The notes beneath the pieces are model-generated. The model was not told the DNA's origin. It saw only the letters and a program-made list of their open reading frames with translations, and made no database searches. A stretch of 7,253 nt of DNA, taken from Vulcanisaeta sp. UBA163. Its GTDB lineage: Archaea; Thermoproteota; Thermoprotei; Thermoproteales; Thermocladiaceae. This document shows positions 4,968 to 7,253 of this stretch, piece by piece; the stretch's first letter is position 1, and each line of letters starts with the position of its first letter. The translations under genes and the position numbers were made by a program. The DNA lies in assembly GCA_002496475.1 (NCBI GenBank), contig DAJV01000074.1, positions 2,103 to 9,355 on the forward strand. Reading direction: 5' to 3'.

Positions 4968-5402
4968 CTAGTGGATTTTAATATTGACCCTGTATAACCG
5001 TGATAATGCCTCCTCAAGCGCCTCAGCCTCATCAGGAAAACTCCCAAGCCCGACCTCTTCACCAGAATTAATTGCATCACTTACCCATCTACACTCCTTT
5101 GATATTAACACCTCCCCAGTATTTGGGTTATACAACAATGGGTACATCCTACAAGCAAGGGGTTTCACTGCATGTATCGTGCATGACCTACTCCCTTTAT
5201 CATAAAACGGGCAATAACCCCTTATTAACCACCTATACATCTTCATGCCGTTAATTGATAACTCACGGTACTTAATATCGAAACCCCTGGACCTAGCAAG
5301 AGCCCTTATTCTAGTCAATTCGTCTTCAAATAATATGGGCCCCCTCTCCTCATTATCGAAGTAACAACACTCATCACACCTTAGGCATTGGAAGATCTTC
5401 AT
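4968..5402 (-). CDS. YkgJ-family cysteine-cluster protein
   Basis: This 144-residue protein belongs to the CxxCxxCC (YkgJ/UPF0153) family, whose members are thought to bind metal, probably zinc or an Fe-S cluster. Their roles are mostly unknown. Cysteines 6, 9, 12 and 13 form CLRCDECC. A second group follows at 64, 74 and 84 within CPFY, SCTIH and ACRMYP, and Cys104 lies in KECRW. All expected metal ligands are present. The start is probably ATG 5402, which follows a good ribosome-binding site (GGTGA, about 6 nt upstream). GTG 5408 is an in-frame alternative that overlaps the upstream stop as GTGA. Either start makes it translationally coupled to the eIF2B-like gene, which suggests a shared task. 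I cannot name a substrate or partner. Confidence 0.85.
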   Translation of the reverse strand: MKIFQCLRCDECCYFDNEERGPILFEDELTRIRALARSRGFDIKYRELSINGMKMYRWLIRGYCPFYDKGSRSCTIHAVKPLACRMYPLLYNPNTGEVLISKECRWVSDAINSGEEVGLGSFPDEAEALEEALSRLYRVNIKIH

Positions 5403-5404
5403 TA

Positions 5405-6259
5405 TCACTCACCCACCCTAAGGACATTGTTAATAAAATACTCCCTTAAATCCTCAATATCACCTGGCTTTGGTTTTTTAATGATCTCAAAATCCGTTAT
5501 TAGGTGATCAACTAGGTCAAGAGGTGCCTTATCGAGTAATGGAACCCGTGAACTTAAACCACCAATTTCAACACTAATTGTGTACACATCATTAACGCCA
5601 CCAGTCACTGCCTTATAGGCCTCAGCCACAACTATTGTGTTCACATTAAATTTACGCGCAACTATGAGCAAAGTTTCAGTACCAACCTTGTTAAGGAAGT
5701 AACCATCACTGTATAAACCATCGGCGCCGACAATGACGTAATTAACCTTACTCATGAAGGACGCAATGGCTGAGTCAGGTATCGGTACTACACTGCTTAC
5801 ATAATTTGAGTAGTCCTTAATGGCCTGGGTAATTTCATTGCCTGGCCTGGACTCCATTATGTAAAGGTCAACAATGCACCTACCCCACCTAGAAAGAGCC
5901 GCTCTAACCGCGGAACTATAGCTAATGGTCATTACCCCGGATCCACACATTACAGGAAATCTATCCAGTTGCTTCGATAAGTTTTCAAGTGCCTTCTCAT
6001 AGGTCTCCTTTAATCGGTTAATTATTACACCAAGGTCTAGGTCTAGACTTAGTGCTCGGTCGATCACGTATGTCAGGTTCAGTAGTGACGCCATGCCGGG
6101 CCTGATATCCCTTATCTCATTAAGTAATGGCCTTATTTCCTCCTTGTTCGGTTTATTCCCCAACGCGATCTCAAGGAGTTCAATGCCCTTAAGGAAGTAC
6201 CACGATGCGCCATGAACTTGATCCCTCCTTAACTCATTTAGTATTGAATCAATGCTCAT
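5405..6259 (-). CDS. eIF2B / ribose-1,5-bisphosphate isomerase-like protein
   Basis: The 284-residue protein belongs to the IF-2B family, which holds eIF2B alpha/beta/delta, methylthioribose-1-phosphate isomerase (MtnA) and archaeal ribose-1,5-bisphosphate isomerase. The N-terminal helical part has the conserved DQVHGASW (13-20) and RPGMASLLN (53-61). The Rossmann-like part has MESRPG (135-140), VGADGLYSDG (177-186), NKVGTE (190-195) and a VVAEAYK strand (210-216). In the remembered T. kodakarensis isomerase, a catalytic Cys lies in MTHCHSKA. The aligned segment here reads MTISYSSA (110-117), so that Cys is Ser113, while the catalytic Asp of GAD is kept (Asp180). It may therefore be a different isomerase, a nucleotide- or sugar-phosphate-binding regulator, or an archaeal IF2B-like factor. 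It heads a coupled unit with the cysteine-cluster gene and diverges from DUF89. Confidence 0.82.
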   Translation of the reverse strand: MSIDSILNELRRDQVHGASWYFLKGIELLEIALGNKPNKEEIRPLLNEIRDIRPGMASLLNLTYVIDRALSLDLDLGVIINRLKETYEKALENLSKQLDRFPVMCGSGVMTISYSSAVRAALSRWGRCIVDLYIMESRPGNEITQAIKDYSNYVSSVVPIPDSAIASFMSKVNYVIVGADGLYSDGYFLNKVGTETLLIVARKFNVNTIVVAEAYKAVTGGVNDVYTISVEIGGLSSRVPLLDKAPLDLVDHLITDFEIIKKPKPGDIEDLREYFINNVLRVGE

Positions 6260-6292
6260 ATTATTTTGAGATCTAACTCATAGGGTGGAGAT

Positions 6293-6298
6293 TAAAAG
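6293..6298 (-). promoter_or_regulatory. Probable TATA box for the eIF2B-like gene
   Basis: On the - strand the sequence reads CTTTTAAT around 6291-6299. It predicts a start near 6269 and a leader of about 10 nt before ATG 6259. The leader has no clear ribosome-binding site, unlike the following gene in the unit, which has one. Confidence 0.45.
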
Positions 6299-6338
6299 CT
6301 ATGCCTAGATCCATCCATGCTTGTTGGGAATATAAATT

Positions 6339-6376
6339 ACTTATTAAAACAATACTTATTAATCCACTACTTATTG
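6339..6376. repeat. Three ACTTATT(A/G) direct repeats at a 15-bp period
   Basis: ACTTATTA occurs at 6339-6346 and 6354-6361, and ACTTATTG at 6369-6376, each exactly 15 bp from the last. The third unit ends 7 bp before the DUF89 start codon. The middle copy (ACTTATTAAT) lies where a leaderless TATA box is expected, about 26 bp before ATG 6384, and TATAAAT at 6331-6337 is an alternative box. The array may serve as a promoter-overlapping operator. Confidence 0.65.
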
Positions 6377-6383
6377 AGGGTCA

Positions 6384-7223
6384 ATGCTATATATAGAAAC
6401 CCCTGAGTGTATACTCTGTGCCCTGGAGTCAAGAACTAAGGAGATAAAGAGGTTCGGCGTGGACGACATTGATACATACATGCGCATAACAATGCACGTA
6501 TCGAACCTGATACCGAGGGGCAGGACACCACTTTTTATAGAGTCCTTCGACTTAATAACCAGGATCCTAAATAATGAGGATCCACATGCCGACGAGAAGA
6601 GGGACCTTGAGGATACGGCTTCATTAGTCCTTGGTAAGGTAGTTAGTGATGCAGGTAATGATATAACGAGGTACTTCGAAATAGCAGCGGCTGCTAACTC
6701 AGTGGATGTGCCAATGAGGGATTATCAATTTGATATTAGTGATTTCGTGAATAAACTCCTTGAGGAGGCGGCTTGGCTTAATATCACTAAGGAAGGCTTG
6801 GTGAAGATGCTTGGTGATGTTCACGATATTGGTTACGTAGTTGATAACTCCGGAGAGTTCCAAATAGATACGTTGCTAATTAGGAGGTTAGTTGACATGG
6901 GGTTCAGGGTCACTGTATATGCTAGGGGCTTACCGTATGAGGTTGATGTAACCGCTGACTACGTGAGTAAGGTATTAAGCAATAAGGTGAAGGTCATGTC
7001 AACGGGTAATAGGTACCCGCCATTCTATAACAGGAGTTTATGGCAGGACCTAAGGCATCATGACCTAATTATTTCCAAGGGCGTGGGTAATTTTGAGTCA
7101 TACTTAGAAAACGACCTGAGGTTAAGGGTTATTTTCCTATTCAGGGCTAAGTGCGGGCCCATGATTAGGCTACTTAAGGTTCCTAAGAATAGCCCAGTTG
7201 TTTATTTACGTAATGATAAATAA
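6384..7223 (+). CDS. DUF89 (ARMT1-like) damage-control phosphatase family protein
   Basis: DUF89 proteins are metal-dependent phosphatases that remove harmful or side-product phosphometabolites such as sugar phosphates and phosphopantetheine-related compounds. The substrate of the archaeal branch is not settled. The 279-residue protein shows the archaeal subtype features: CILC (9-12) at the N-terminus, an AAANSVD segment (102-108), and GYVVDNSGEFQID (150-162) with the metal-binding Asp154-Asn155. SKGVGNFESY (231-240) and FRAKCGPM (253-260) complete the set. All the residues I would expect for metal binding and catalysis appear to be present. The transcript is likely leaderless or has a very short leader, driven through a promoter with three direct repeats. 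The divergent neighbour is an eIF2B/R15P-isomerase-like protein, which hints at a sugar-phosphate context, though this is inference. Confidence 0.88.
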   Translation: MLYIETPECILCALESRTKEIKRFGVDDIDTYMRITMHVSNLIPRGRTPLFIESFDLITRILNNEDPHADEKRDLEDTASLVLGKVVSDAGNDITRYFEIAAAANSVDVPMRDYQFDISDFVNKLLEEAAWLNITKEGLVKMLGDVHDIGYVVDNSGEFQIDTLLIRRLVDMGFRVTVYARGLPYEVDVTADYVSKVLSNKVKVMSTGNRYPPFYNRSLWQDLRHHDLIISKGVGNFESYLENDLRLRVIFLFRAKCGPMIRLLKVPKNSPVVYLRNDK

Positions 7224-7253
7224 TAGGCCTGATTAAACATTAATAATAACTAT
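7224..7253. other. Short AT-rich right edge
   Basis: Thirty AT-rich bases follow the DUF89 stop codon. No gene start, repeat or clear terminator can be made out before the window ends. Confidence 0.5.

Noticed and set aside
3827..5254. Short + strand open frames opposite the aminotransferase and cysteine-cluster genes.
   Set aside because: They are antisense to genes with intact motifs and show no independent signals.
6267..6280. The TGAG-ATCTAA-CTCA dyad upstream of the eIF2B-like gene.
   Set aside because: Four-base arms are too short to separate from chance, and there is no second copy nearby.
1..7253. CRISPR array, insertion sequence or integrated element.
   Set aside because: No regularly spaced long repeats, transposase or integrase motifs, or target-site duplications are visible. 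The gene content looks like ordinary chromosome.

Overview
The window reads as a chromosomal segment of a hyperthermophilic crenarchaeon, most likely in the Thermoproteaceae and closest in style to Vulcanisaeta or Caldivirga. This assignment is inferred from gene content and sequence style; no search was run. The supporting signs are a Cren7-type chromatin protein gene, archaeal A/T-rich TATA boxes placed about 26 bp before start codons (so mostly leaderless or very short-leader mRNAs), moderate GC content, and heavy use of AGG, GAG and ATA codons. Nine protein genes account for nearly all of the DNA. I see no CRISPR array, transposase, recognisable tRNA or rRNA, or sign of a recently arrived mobile element.

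Left part (1-1768, + strand): a GC-rich stretch with strong hairpin potential (1-115) that I cannot assign to a gene, then thymidylate kinase (158-757). Next is an unusual MoaC protein (785-1768) made of two MoaC domains in tandem. Its TATA box overlaps the tmk stop codon. The MoaC gene meets the next gene tail to tail inside a shared CTAG.

Middle part (1765-4928): a sugar-phosphate nucleotidyltransferase (- strand) is divergent from ribB (+ strand, riboflavin synthesis). The ribB promoter is surrounded by AACTT/AAGTT elements that look like an operator. An AT-rich spacer of about 230 bp with recurring CGTATT words leads to the small DNA-binding protein gene cren7 (+). That gene converges on a DegT-family PLP aminotransferase (-), which may act on nucleotide sugars or cyclitols.

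Right part (4968-7223): a two-gene - strand unit encodes an eIF2B/ribose-1,5-bisphosphate isomerase-like protein and, translationally coupled to it, a YkgJ-type cysteine-cluster protein. Divergent from this unit is a DUF89 (damage-control phosphatase family) gene, whose promoter holds three copies of ACTTATT(A/G) at an exact 15-bp period.

Most genes are core metabolism (dTMP, molybdenum cofactor, riboflavin, sugar nucleotides), chromatin packaging, or poorly characterised archaeal families. I do not see a clear new multi-gene system. The most novel-looking items are the tandem MoaC with an asymmetric pair of active sites and a cysteine-bearing insert, the two structured promoters (ribB and DUF89), the divergent pairing of an eIF2B-like protein lacking the expected catalytic cysteine with a DUF89 phosphatase, and the structured GC-rich DNA before tmk.
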